This document shows, piece after piece, positions 10,262 through 19,699 of a DNA stretch of 64,000 bases. The stretch spans positions 20,001-84,000 of the forward strand of contig CAUYUJ010015755.1 in assembly GCA_963575745.1 (NCBI GenBank), written 5' to 3'. The notes under the pieces are model-generated. The model was not told where the DNA came from and made no database searches. It worked only from the letters and a program-made list of their open reading frames with translations. Within the stretch, counting starts at the first letter, position 1. Every line of letters begins with the position of its first letter. Source of the stretch: Prorocentrum cordatum (taxonomy: Eukaryota; Sar; Dinophyceae; Prorocentrales; Prorocentraceae). The translations under genes were made by a program, and so were the position numbers.

Positions 10262-10837
10262 TCTGAAAAATGAGCATCTAAAATGAGCATTGGCGACAGC
10301 CTGGCCTGCGTCTGCAGCTGCGAACAGGGCCAGGTCCAGCTCCACTGCCTGCGCTGGCTCCGTCCGCGCGCGGGCGCCTCCGCGCTCACCTGCGGCCTCG
10401 TCCGGGGCCAGAAGGTGCATCTGGAGACCAAGAGAGGAGCCCCGGCGGGCGAGGATCCCCGAGCGGCCGATCGGGGAGGAGTCGGGGCAGGTCAGGCTCA
10501 GCTCGGGCGCTCCAGCGGGCAGTGGCCAGGGCACGGACGGGGCGCTGTGGGCCCCCCGGCTGTCGCCCGCGTCGGGCGACCATCGGGCCCTGCGCCCGCC
10601 CGCGTGGACCGCTCGCAGGGCACCAGCAGAGGCGCTGCATCGTCGCGCCAGGCTCGGCCCATGGTCCTCCTCGCTGTCTGCGGGCCGCGCGGCTCTCTCG
10701 GCCGCCGTCGGGGGCAGGGGCTCGAGATCGATGCGCAGGTCGAGATCCAGAGGGGGCCCCAGCACGGCCTCTCCAAGCCTCGGCTTCAGCGTCTCGTGAA
10801 ACGCGAGTTCCGTCGTGGGATGACCTGCGCCCTCCAT
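10262..10837 (-). CDS. Possible hypothetical protein, N-terminal part
   Basis: From an ATG at 10837 the minus strand encodes MEGAGHPTTELAFHETLKPR and then LGEAVLGPPLDLDLRIDLEPLPP, mixed acidic and hydrophobic residues with G/C-ending codons, then a Ser/Ala/Arg-rich low-complexity part. It differs from composition-driven shadows on the plus strand. After LAPDEAAG (about 10402) there is a GTGAGC that could be a 5' splice site; otherwise the frame runs into CTC triplets, giving poly-Arg. No domain is recognised. It could be a first exon, a gene fragment, or a chance frame in GC-rich DNA. Confidence 0.3.
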
Positions 10838-11229
10838 GTGGCTAACCCCTCCACTGTTTGCAGCGTGGATCGCCGCGCGGAATCATCGTGGACCGATCGG
10901 GGGACGTACCTCCACTCGGGGCTGTACTCAGGCTGCGTCGGAAACACGGGATGCTGTCACGCTTGAGCATCATATGCTGTCGGGATTGGTTGGGTTCAAG
11001 ATGATTCGTCGAGGGTTGGAGCAGGCCGGTGCCATACATGTGTGATGCGACAACAGTGCGTATGGAGCTGGCCATCTCAAGCCTACGTTCATGGCTGCAC
11101 GTATCCAGGACATGAAGCAGTTCAGTCTCCTGTGACCTGGGAATCACCATCATATACATTTGTGGGAGTTCCCGGGGCCCGGGCCCCGGGCCGGAACCTC
11201 CCTGGTATATAGGTAGTGGCCCCCTCCCT
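10838..11229. other. No gene seen
   Basis: Contains a GGGCCCGGGCCCCGGG palindromic stretch at 11176-11191 and TATATAG near 11208. Neither can be tied to a transcript. Confidence 0.4.
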
Positions 11230-12970
11230 GGACGCCCCTCCAGCGGCCCCCGCGCGTTCCGGTCCGCCCAAGAAGGCTCCAACAGCGCCGAGAGAACCCC
11301 AGGATCGCTTCCAGACCGCCGAAGATCGCTTCCAGAAGGGCCAAGATACCCTCAAGCCGCCCCAAGAGGCCGCCAAGAGGCCCCCCAAGAGCGCCCCGGG
11401 TGACCAAAATGGCCCCATTCCTTTTGTAAAAGCTCATGTTTAGGGACATCCGAGCGGTCAAAAAGGCCCAAGAGGCGCCCAAGGACGCCTCAGGACGGCT
11501 GAGACAGCCCCAAGACGGCCCAGGAGGTCCTCCGGGGACGCTCCTCTGGCGGCCCCCGGGCCTCCCAGTCCGCCCAAGATGGCCCAAGAGACTTCCCTGT
11601 CGCCCCGAGAGGGCCCAGGGAGCGCTCCGATACGGCCCAAGATGGCTTCCAGAAGGGCCACGAGGCCCTCAAGACGCCCCAAGAAGGCTCCAAGAGGCCC
11701 TCCAAGAGAGCCCCGGGAGACAAAACTGGCCCCATTCCTTTCGTAGAACACATAGTTTAGAAGAGCCCCCAAAAGGCCCAAAGAGGCGCCCAAGAACGCC
11801 CCAAGACGGTCTAGGACAGCCCCCTTATACACGTGACACATCATATAGATAATAAATAGGCCCCCCCCAGCCTGGGCCAGCCCACCCCGCAACCATCGAG
11901 GGAAGCCTGCTGATACCCTCCCCGTTTCGCTCCCCAGAGGCGGCCGAGAGAGGGTAAGAGGGTGCCAAACGAGCCAAGAGGGTTCCAAGATGCCCCCAAA
12001 GACGGCGCAAGAAGGTCCCGAGCTGCCCAATACGGCCCAGGAGTACTCCCAGAGCACCCCCCAGAGGGACCCAAGAGGCCCAAATCATTAAATTTCTTTG
12101 GGGGGGCGTACAGTTTTAGCATGTACGACTTTTCAGCGTTCGCGGCTTTCATGACGGTCCAAGAGGCTCTAAAGATTTCCTCAAGACAGCCCAAGACGTT
12201 CCCAAGAGGCCCCCGAGCCAGCCCAAGAGGGCGCCAAGAGGGCCCAAAGGCTGCCTGAGACGATCAAGTTGTCCCCAAGACGGCGCCCAAGGCGGCCCCA
12301 AGAAGCCACAATCGTTGAATTCATAGGGAAAACGTACATGTGTTTCATGTGCGACTTGTCGGCCTTCACGGCTTTGAAGACGGCCCAAGAGGTTCCCCAG
12401 ACTTGCCCAAGAGAGCCTAAGACATTCCCAAGAGGCCCTCAAGACAGCCCACGAGAGGGCCAAGACGGCCCAAGGGCTGCCAAAGACTGCCCAAGTTAGC
12501 CCCAAAACAGGCCCCAAGAAGGCCCCAAAGGGCCCCGAGTCGCTCAAGACTGCCTAAGATGGCCCCGAGAAGGTCCAAGAAGGCTCCGGGACGTCCCAAA
12601 AGGCCTCCAAGAGCATTCCCAAGAGGATCCTTAGAGACCAAATTCGTTACATTCCTGTAGGCGAAACGTACATTTGAAGCACGTGCGATTTTGGGACTTC
12701 CACGGCTTTGAAGATGGCCAAGAGGCCCAACATACTTTCCCAAGCGAACCGAAGACGCTCCCAAGAGCCAAAAGGGCGCCAGGCTGCCAAAGGGCCGACT
12801 CAGACGGCTCCAGGAGGGGTCCAAGAGGGGAACTCCGACTCGAAAGTAGCAGCCGTCTGCCAAAAGAAACTCCCAGGAGGCCCCAAAAGTCACCAAGAGG
12901 ACCCAAGGGGTCCCCAAGAGACCCCCAAGAGGCCCAAACGAGGCCTCAAGATGGTTCAAAACGGATAGGG
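11230..12970. repeat. Long CCAAGAGGCC-type array (family J)
   Basis: 1.7 kb of degenerate CCCAAGAGGCC and CAAGACGGCCC units. Less repetitive islands recur: CCCCATTCCTTTTGTA near 11416 and CCCCATTCCTTTCGTA near 11732; and GGGAAAACGTACATG-like blocks followed by CACGGCTTTGAAGACGGCC at about 12143, 12368 and 12701. The islands suggest amplification of a unit of some 220-330 bp that has since decayed. Confidence 0.7.
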
Positions 12971-13035
12971 CGGCCTCCAAGAGGTCTTCCAAAGGAATTC
13001 GGAAAAGTCTTCTTGCGGATCCGAACATACACAGC

Positions 13036-13062
13036 TATACGACGACGACGACGACGGCGACG
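13036..13062. repeat. Short (ACG)n tract
   Basis: ACGACGACGACGACGG triplet run. Confidence 0.7.
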
Positions 13063-13203
13063 ATTTCTTGGCCCATTCTTAGGTCGCTGCGGAATGGCCT
13101 CAGGAGGTCTTGGAAGTCATTTGAGCCGTTGGCGTAGTTGTTGGGCTCCCCAGAGGGATTGGTCACAAAGTAGAGGTCTTCAAAGTTCGACCGTGAAGCC
13201 TAG

Positions 13204-13243
13204 CTAGAACCTAAGCGCGCGCGAAGCGCGCGCGTGGTTCTAG
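13204..13243. repeat. GC-rich short hairpin
   Basis: CTAGAACC at the left pairs with GGTTCTAG at the right, with an inner GCGCGCGCG repeated twice around AA. A decayed version appears at 50916-50948 (GCGAAGCGCGCGCGTGGTT). Confidence 0.65.
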
Positions 13244-13716
13244 CAGACATATGTCGGGAAAGGTGGAGCTAAACGCGTCGTCGGGGAAGTTGGTCCGGGC
13301 CTGGAAGACCACTCGGGCCTGGCTCTGTCCTCCTCGGTGGCGTATGGGGTTCTGCGCAAGCGTGGAGAGCTGCCGCGCCCTCCGCCGCCGCGCATGCCTT
13401 CGATTTGGAGGGGTCGGAGTTCCTCGTGGCCTCCTTCTCCTCCTCCTCCTCCTCGCCAGTCCACGGGCACCAGCGTGCCCGCGGACGTTCGGCTCACCGT
13501 GGTCGGCCGCAGGACGGAACTGGGGCGGCGAGCGGCGCTGGGTCGGACCTCGACGCGGGCGATACCGACTTCGCTGCATCACGCGTCGGTGTTGACCAGC
13601 GTCGGGCGCTTTTGCGAGCCGCTCGACGCAGCGTGGCGGGTCCCAGCCCCACAGAGGGGATGCCGGGAACGCTCAACTAGATCAGCGGCGGCGACCGCTT
13701 CTCGCTCCCCTACTCC
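13244..13716. other. No firm gene
   Basis: GC-rich, with overlapping open frames in several phases and no domain. A short CTC run lies at 13437-13457. Confidence 0.4.
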
Positions 13717-13830
13717 GCCCTGCCTCCCGGGAGCTCGTGAGAACGGCAACTATATGAATTGCGCAGTTCGCGGCCACCCAGGGAGCCGCGAGGTTTCGGC
13801 TGGATGCGCGTGCTCCCCGACTCCTGAAGC
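13717..13830 (+). repeat. Isolated copy of the 102-bp repeat
   Basis: CCTGCCTCCCGGGAGC, then GCGCAGTTCGCGGCCACCC and GCGAGGTTTCGGCTGGATG, match the units of the array at 15440-15810, so the repeat is dispersed as well as tandem. Confidence 0.65.
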
Positions 13831-13845
13831 AGCGGCAAAGCGTCC

Positions 13846-14036
13846 TGGCGTGCCTATAGGCCTACTAAACAGTGTTCTAAGAACCTTTTGTGTATTCCAC
13901 GAAATGCTCTTAGATCATTTCTGGCTGGGACTGTCTTGTTTTGAAGCATCGGGTTTACGTTCTAAGAACATTGCTGTTGTTCTTCACACACTCTTGGGTC
14001 CCGAGAACACGACGTGGCAGGCCTATAGGCATGCCG
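13846..14036. mobile_element. MITE-like element with CCTATAGGCC ends
   Basis: ~190 bp. Left TGGCGTGCCTATAGGCC pairs with right GGCCTATAGGCATGCC. A second inverted pair lies inside (AGTGTTCTAAGAAC / GTTCTAAGAACATTG). More AT-rich than its flanks. No coding capacity. Confidence 0.6.
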
Positions 14037-14198
14037 GGGCGGTCGGCCCCTGCTCAGACTCCGCCGCGCCTGCTGGGAGGAGGCAGGACGCCCGCGTCGG
14101 CGCGGGAGGCCGAGGCCCCCCTGGCGGGGCGCAGCCGTGACCGGCCCGAGACGGCCCGCGGCGTGCGGGCCTGCCAGCTCTCGCAGGCCTAGAGATTG

Positions 14199-14368
14199 AC
14201 ACCAACACCAATACCAGCAGTGGGCATCCACCGAGGGAAGAAGATCCCGATCTCGGTGATGGTGGTGATATTCTGGCTCCCAAGGTGGCCGAAAGATTAC
14301 CACCAATACCGAAATCCAGTATCATCTTCCACCCTGTGGAGGCAACCCCCTGTGTTGGTGTTGGTGCC
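14199..14368. mobile_element. MITE-like element with CACCAACACC ends
   Basis: ~170 bp. Left ACACCAACACCAATACC pairs with right GTGTTGGTGTTGGTG, allowing one or two changes. The core has CCGATCTCGGTGATGGTG and related short repeats. Confidence 0.5.
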
Positions 14369-14467
14369 CATTCCCAGGTCTCCAAAGCTCCTCCTGCGCA
14401 GGCCCCCTCGGCGGCCTCGAGGCGCCCTCGGCCGGGCGCGCCGGCGCTCCCCGCGGGCGCGCGGGCG

Positions 14468-14577
14468 GAGGAGGAGGAGGAGGAGGAGGAGGAGGAGGAG
14501 GAGGTGGGAGGAGGTGGGAGGAGGAGGAGGAGGAGGAGGAGGAGGAGGAGGAGGAGGAGGAGGAGGAGGAGGCGGGC
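14468..14577. repeat. (GAG)n tract
   Basis: About 110 bp of GGA/GAG triplets with two GTGGGAG interruptions. Confidence 0.9.
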
Positions 14578-14673
14578 GCGCGGGCGCGCGGGCGCACTGC
14601 GGTGGCAGTTCGGGGGGGAGCCTCGCGGGTCCTCGCCGCTCCGCCTGCGGAGTGCGAGGCTTCCCAGATGCTT

Positions 14674-14800
14674 GGCATCGCTCGGACGTGTGCATTTCGC
14701 CTTCGACGAGGACCATCGAGGAGCATCCTTGATCATTCGGCGAAAAAGCCACGCACGATACCGAAAAAAAACACAGGAAATGGACGTCCGAGCGATGGCC
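14674..14800. mobile_element. Family C MITE, copy 3
   Basis: Full-length: left GGCATCGCTCGGACGTG, right GACGTCCGAGCGATGGCC. It ends six bases before family D copy 2. Confidence 0.8.
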
Positions 14801-14806
14801 AGGATG

Positions 14807-15001
14807 TCGGGGGCGTAAAGAGGGGGGGTGATGACTAGGGGGGGTGGATATCATGGCGTGGGCCATGCTAGTTCCCCAGACTTCATGGCGCCTCTACTCC
14901 TTTCATTACGTCCCTGGCGCCCCCCCGCTGGGCCGCGCACGTGCCGCCGGTCATGATTTGCACCCCCCCCTCTTGGACACCCCCCTCTTGGCCGCCCCCG
15001 A
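14807..15001. mobile_element. Family D MITE, copy 2
   Basis: Left TCGGGGGCGTAAAGAGGG pairs with right CTCTTGGCCGCCCCCGA. The core ATATCATGGCGTGGGCCATG is itself palindromic. GATG occurs close outside both ends. Confidence 0.75.
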
Positions 15002-15002
15002 A

Positions 15003-15219
15003 GATGGGGTCGGAGCAGACGGGGTCGGAGGGTCGCTCCGCATCGCCGATGCTTCGGCGCTGCGGCTCGATGCGGAGCCCGGTTATTCTCCACGCCTGTG
15101 TACGTCGCCGCTGCATCGCCGACGTCGCCAGTGCATCGGCGATGCATCGCCGATACATCGGCGATGCACTGGCGGTGCGGCGCGATCCTTCGACCCCATC
15201 TACCAGGACCCCATCTAGG
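15003..15219. mobile_element. Family N foldback element, copy 1
   Basis: Left GATGGGGTCGGAGCAGAC with a nearby second GGGGTCGG pairs with right CGACCCCATC...GACCCCATC. The inside is dominated by GCATCGCCGATGC and GCATCGGCGATGC, which pair with one another. It begins within two bases of family D copy 2. Confidence 0.65.
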
Positions 15220-15439
15220 AGGCCTCTAGGAGTGCACTGACGTGCGCAAACGACTGGGTGGTCGATGGGAGAGGCGCAGATGTAGCGTCGAGGGGCGTCG
15301 CGTGTTAGTGTCGATCAGCGTCAGCTCTTCGTGGGTTCCAACAGGAGCCAGCAAGATGTCATCGGAGGCTCCCACGAGTTATCACATAGGGCGCCGTCGA
15401 GTCGCTCCCCGTGCCCAGATCTTCGGGCTTCCCTTCTTT
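15220..15439. other. No gene seen
   Basis: Linker between the three abutting MITE-like elements and the 102-bp array. Confidence 0.4.
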
Positions 15440-15810
15440 GGATCAAAGCTTCCGCCGTGCCTCCCAGGAGCCCACGAAAGTGGCAACAGTTGAGGAGGTC
15501 GCAGTCACCCAGGGAGCCGCGAGGTCTCGGCTGGATGCGCATACTCCCCTACTCCGGCGTGCCTCCCCGGAGCCGACGAAAGTGGCGACGGCTGCGCAAT
15601 TCATCGCCGCTCAGGCAGCTGCGTGGTCTCGGCTGGATTTGCGTACTCGCCTACTCCGGCGTGCCTCCCAGGAGCGCACGAGAAAGGCGGCAATTGCGCA
15701 GTTCCAGGCCACCCAGTGAGCCGCGAGGTTTCGGCTGACTCCGCCGTGCCTCCCTGGAGCCCACAAAAGTTGCGACGGTTGCACATGTCGCAGTCACCGA
15801 GAGAGCAGCG
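15440..15810 (+). repeat. 102-bp tandem repeat, about four copies
   Basis: CGTGCCTCCC(A/C)GGAG recurs at 15456, 15558, 15660 and 15745 (steps 102, 102, 85). A plus frame stays open over 34-codon units of the pattern EPTKVATxxxxxAxTQxAAxSRLD until a TGA at 15717. 102 is a multiple of three, so a coding origin is possible, but no start, domain or host transcript is evident. Confidence 0.75.
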
Positions 15811-16269
15811 CAGGAGGAGGCAACAGTAGGGGGGAGGAGGAGAAGGTGTGCGAGCGCAGCGCCCTACTCAAAACACGAGATTTCAACAGAAACATGCATA
15901 AACATGATTTCTCGTAGCGCCGCGCGGATCTCCGGGATCGGCGTTGGGCCCCCCCTAGCGGAGCCTGTGGCAATGCCCCTGGCGCGCTCCACGTGCCATG
16001 GAGGGGGGGGTCGTGGATTTCCGAGAGATCGTGCTTATGCAATTTTCTGTTCCTTCATGCTTCCTTCATTCCCAGATCCCGGCGATGTTCTGTTTCCGAT
16101 CGCGGCTTTAGTCCTCGTTTCGACCCCTGGGGGTCTACTTTCGTCCTCCGGGGCCGTCAAGCGTTGGGCCTGGAACGAAGAATTACTCTGCGGCCGCAGA
16201 TCGACAAAGTCAGATCGGCGGATGTCAGGGTGAGGCGAACGGGTCCTGAGGGAAACGGGTCCTGAGGTA
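15811..16269. other. No gene seen
   Basis: Mixed sequence with a short CCATGGAGGGGGGG run at 15995. No recognised feature. Confidence 0.4.
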
Positions 16270-16350
16270 AGTCGGGCCTGTGCCCTTACAGGCGTAATGT
16301 CCAAACATGTTCCACACACAGTCTGGGGACGATGTTGGGACTGTTTCAGA
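16270..16350. mobile_element. Family B element, partial copy
   Basis: Starts AGTCGGGCCTGTGCCC after GGTA and keeps ACAGTCTGGGGACGATGTTG, which corresponds to the middle of the copy at 1831. The right end is missing. Confidence 0.5.
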
Positions 16351-16565
16351 CTACACTTCGAGCATTCTTGGACGACCTATGTTTCGCCCCAAATCCGCCT
16401 GTAGCAGACCCAGGTCCTCAGCTTCCTCAGGCAGTCTTCGGGCTCCGCGGGGCCCTTGCCGGGCCCCTTGGCCGTCACGAGACAGCTCACGTAGGACGCA
16501 GAGCTGGCCCGGGGGAGGGCCCCAGGGTCGGGGGCCCGCTCCCTTTCGAGGCCCTGTCGCTGCAT

Positions 16566-16715
16566 TCAGGAGGGGGAAAAACACAGACACAATTAATCCT
16601 CGATTCCCCAGAAAATATGGGAAGTGGGGGGAAGACAGAAACCCAGAACATATGGAAAAATTAGGGGAATCTTTTTATTTGTGTGTATTTATTTGTGTGT
16701 CCTGGGGCGCCTTCA
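16566..16715 (+). mobile_element. Family A element, intact copy with 5-bp duplication
   Basis: 150 bp from TCAGGAGGGGGAAAAACAC to TGTGTCCTGGGGCGCCTTCA. The pentamer TGCAT lies immediately outside both ends (16561-16565 and 16716-16720), an exact target-site duplication. Imperfect inverted ends (AGGGG...ACACAGACACAA against TTGTGTGTCCTGGGGC) and lack of coding capacity suggest a non-autonomous DNA transposon. Confidence 0.8.
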
Positions 16716-16743
16716 TGCATGCCTGTATGCCGATCCAGGCGAT

Positions 16744-16925
16744 CGCAAACATGGAGCAAGGGGGCGTGGATTGGCGACGGGTCCCGCTTCCATGGGGAAC
16801 CGCGGATGTCCGCCGCCGAACGAGGCGGCACCGGCCGCATTTTGGGGAGGGCGCCTCACCCGATCCATGGATTGGGCGACCGCTCGCCGAATCCATGGAT
16901 CGCGAATCCGTGTTTGCGCGCCCGC
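16744..16925. mobile_element. Family L element, copy 1
   Basis: About 180 bp, starting CGCAAACATGGAGCAAGG and ending near CGTGTTTGCGCGCC, with the internal palindrome CGATCCATGGATTGGG and its partner. A second copy lies at 36803-36975. The ends are weakly inverted (GCAAACATGG / CCGTGTTTGC). Confidence 0.6.
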
Positions 16926-17340
16926 GACAGATTGTTCTGATCCCCATGGCCTCGTGGTGCCGACGAAGAGGGGGCACTGGGGATAGGGGGGGGCTCGGAG
17001 ACTGCTGCACTCCGCTGGCGTCGGCCCCCCGCTGCCGGCAGTTCCTTTGACAGTGGTTGCGTCCTCGGTAATGGTTGAGAGGCGCCAGGGAATTCGGCAA
17101 CGTGTGGCTATAGCGTTAACCACCCTTTACCCTTTTATGCCACCTCTTTCGTGCACCCCGAGCCTCGCGTCGATGAGCTGATATATTATGTTCGCAGGTC
17201 TCGCGATGGGCTTGGCCCTTGGTTCCCCCATCTGATGTGCCTCGCCCAGGGGCTCCGCGTCGTCCCGAGAGGCATCCCGGTCCTCTACTCAGTCTGATTG
17301 TCCTAGTCGGTCCTAGCGTTGCCCCTTAGGGTCTCCTCAC
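16926..17340. other. No gene seen
   Basis: Unremarkable sequence between family L copy 1 and the next triplet tract. Confidence 0.4.
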
Positions 17341-17508
17341 CCCCCTGGGTCTCCCCCTCCTCCTCCCCCCCTCCTCCTCCTCCTCCTCCTCCTCCTCCTC
17401 CTCCTCCTCCTCCTCCTCCTCCTCCTCCTCCTCCTCCTCCTCCTCCTCCCTCCTCCTCTCCTCCTCCTCCTCCTCCTCCTCCTCCTCCTCCTCTTCCTCC
17501 CCCTCGGG
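17341..17508. repeat. (CTC)n tract
   Basis: About 165 bp of CTC triplets with a few shifts. Translation gives poly-Pro/poly-Ser or, on the other strand, poly-Glu/Arg. Confidence 0.9.
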
Positions 17509-17654
17509 CCCCCGCCCCCCCCCCCCCCCAGGCGGCGGATGGCGGCGGGGCGCGCCAGCACGTGGCGTGGCGGCGCTGGGGCGGCAGCCCCAGCGCTGGG
17601 TGGCTGCCGTGCGCGGAGGCTCCGCGGCGTGGGCGGGCGGGCCAGCCGTCGAGT

Positions 17655-17694
17655 AGGAGATGGGGTCGGAGTTAGATGGGGTCGGAGTCCCCCC
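17655..17694. mobile_element. Family N end fragment
   Basis: GATGGGGTCGGAGTTAGATG followed by GGGTCGGAG matches the terminal part of the element at 15003; the rest is missing where family E begins. Confidence 0.5.
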
Positions 17695-17696
17695 CC

Positions 17697-17905
17697 GAGC
17701 CTGTTTTTTTTTAGACTCTGGCAAGTTTACTTGCATGGACGGGGGGGGGGCTGAGCCTGAAGCAAGCCTGGGGGGTGGGGGGCGCGGAAATCACGCAAGT
17801 CGAAAGGCACTTGCACGCTAGTATTCGCTTGAAGAGGGGCGAGGGGGGGGGGGGGGGGGGCGAACGCCATGCAAGTAAACTTGCCTGAATCCAAAAAACA
17901 GGCTC
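17697..17905 (+). mobile_element. Family E MITE, copy 1
   Basis: 209 bp with ~37-bp inverted ends: GAGCCTGTTTTTTTTTAG then CAAGTTTACTTGCATGG on the left, and the complement ending AAAAAACAGGCTC on the right. The CAAGTTTACTTG block is itself palindromic. The inside has two G tracts of 9-19 bases. Copies at 35943 (same orientation) and 49032 (inverted). Confidence 0.85.
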
Positions 17906-17907
17906 CC

Positions 17908-17983
17908 ACCTGGGCCGCGCACGTGCCGCCGGCCATGATTTGCACCCCACCCTCTTGGACGCCCCCCTCTTTGCCGCTCCCGA
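17908..17983. mobile_element. Family D MITE, right half only
   Basis: From GGGCCGCGCACGTGCCGCC to CTCTTTGCCGCTCCCGAG. The left half is absent, its place taken by the family E element ending at 17905. Confidence 0.6.
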
Positions 17984-18192
17984 GTACCGATGGGTTGCCC
18001 AGGGATGGGGGCGCGCAGGGCCCCCAGATTCGGGGGGGTGGGCAGGGCCCCCACCCTGGCACGTCGTCCGGTGAATGGGCCGCTTTCGGTTCTCGAGAGG
18101 GCGCCGCGGCCGTCGTTTTCCAGGCCTGCGCCTGCCAGGTTTGGGCCCGAGGTCGTTTCCATTGAACGACGTTTTGCTAAAAGGGGGTTCTA

Positions 18193-18357
18193 TCAGGATG
18201 GGACAAAAACACACAGACACAATTAATTTACGATTTCCAAGAAAATATACGAAAATATGAAAAGTGGTGGGGAAGACAAAAACCTAGAAAATATGGGAAA
18301 ATATAGGAGAATCGTTTTATTTGTGTGTATTCATTTGCGTGTCCCAGGGCCCCTTCA
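18193..18357 (+). mobile_element. Family A element, copy
   Basis: 165 bp from TCAGGATGGGACAAAAAC to GTGTCCCAGGGCCCCTTCA. No clear target duplication (flanks TTCTA and CAGAT). Confidence 0.7.
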
Positions 18358-18359
18358 CA

Positions 18360-18700
18360 GATGGGCTCTGAGCAGACGGGGTCGGGGGATCGCGGCGCGT
18401 CGCCGATGCATCGGCGATGCGGCTCGACGTCGTGGAGCACGATTGTCTCCACGCCGACGGCGCGCATGCAGCGCCGGCCGACGTCGCCAGTGCAACGCCC
18501 TCCTCCTCCTCCTCCTCCTCCTCCTCCTCCCGCCTCCTCCTCCCTCCTCCTCCTCCTCCTCCTCCTCCTCCTCCTCCTCCTCCTCCCTCCTCCTCCTCCT
18601 CCTCCTCCTCCTCCTCCCCCTCCCCCTCCCCCTCCCCCTCCTCCTCATCGGCGATGCGGCGCGTTCCTGCGACACCATCTCTTCGGACCCCAGCTGTGCC
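18360..18700. mobile_element. Family N element carrying an internal CTC expansion
   Basis: Starts GATGGGCTCTGAGCAGACG and has the family N GCATCGGCGATGCGG blocks on both sides, as in the copy at 15003. The middle is replaced or expanded by about 150 bp of CTC/CCT triplets (18500-18646), including four CCCTCC units. Confidence 0.6.
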
Positions 18701-19699
18701 CATGCGTGGCTGGAAGCCGCTACTGATAGCGAGCTGGTTGGTTAGTGTCGGAACCGACCCCAGTGGCTCCCGTCACCTATTGCCAGTTCCTTATGTGCCT
18801 CGCCTCATCCCCTGCTGCCGCTGACACCCAAGGCAGACCGGGTGCGCATTACGGAAGCGCCCTGGCCTGACAGAGCACAGACGAACCAGATCATTTCTTA
18901 CGCCATTGAAGCGTCTTTCACACGGTGGCCTATTGGGCGACTTAGCCACAAAGGCGTAGAGACCGATCACTCGACCGCAAGGAGGGAGGATGTGAGGAGG
19001 ATGGGGCAGGGGAAGAGAGGGGAGTGGAACGGCGAGAAGGGATGAGACGTATTGGATGGGCTTTGGACCGGTGAGCCAATTGGTTTTTGGTCAGTTCCGG
19101 TCGGGTTCGGCCTGTTCGGATTGTATTCGGTTGTTGGGTTGGGTCGGAATGGATGCGTCTCAGAACGCTAGCCTGAGGTTGCCCGTACAAGGGTATCGTG
19201 GGTTCCATCAATTTGGGTGGTCCCAACGCGTGCGAAGGGTGTCGGCGTTCAAAGCTCGTGGCCCAGGCGGCACAACCCGATTGGTGCTTATTGTCCCCAG
19301 TGCGAAGGATCTTCACTCCCAGAGTCGGCCCCTCCGCGGAAGACAACCACTACACCTGGAGCCAACGCGCACCAGCGTCTGCCACCATACCTCCTGCCCC
19401 CTCGGGTGGATAGATGTACGCCCTGGCGCTGGGGTGATACTTCGCGCGCTGACCGGACTCGGGCTTGTGCGGACAATGAGGGCAAGTAAAGTCAATGTTT
19501 TCACGGTCAGCATGTGTTTTGCCATAACCAGTGATGAGCGGAAGGAAGGGCATGGAGTGGGAGGAGGGAGAAGAAATGAATGACGACGCTCGGCAGACGG
19601 ACCGACTGCACTGGATGACCTGGCCGTGGTTGATGCTCCCGTGGAGCAGGAGGCTAGTCCCTGGCTCCAAGTGTCCGACGATCGGCTAAGCCGACCGCT
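18701..19699. other. No firm gene
   Basis: Less GC-rich. Cys-containing short frames occur on both strands at 19200-19550 (plus YCPQCEG; minus FTCPHCPHKPES), which might be remnants of zinc-binding coding sequence, but neither has an assignable start, end or family. Confidence 0.3.

Noticed and set aside
9590-10837. A single 415-codon minus-strand protein
   Set aside because: Only the first ~190 codons look like protein; the rest reads through CTC/GGA triplet tracts as poly-Arg. Reported only as a possible N-terminal part.
11200-11216. TATA-box promoter (TATATAG)
   Set aside because: Dinoflagellate promoters are not known to rely on TATA, and no transcript starts nearby.
19200-19550. A zinc-finger gene
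   Set aside because: Cys pairs occur on both strands in short frames without the spacing of a known finger.
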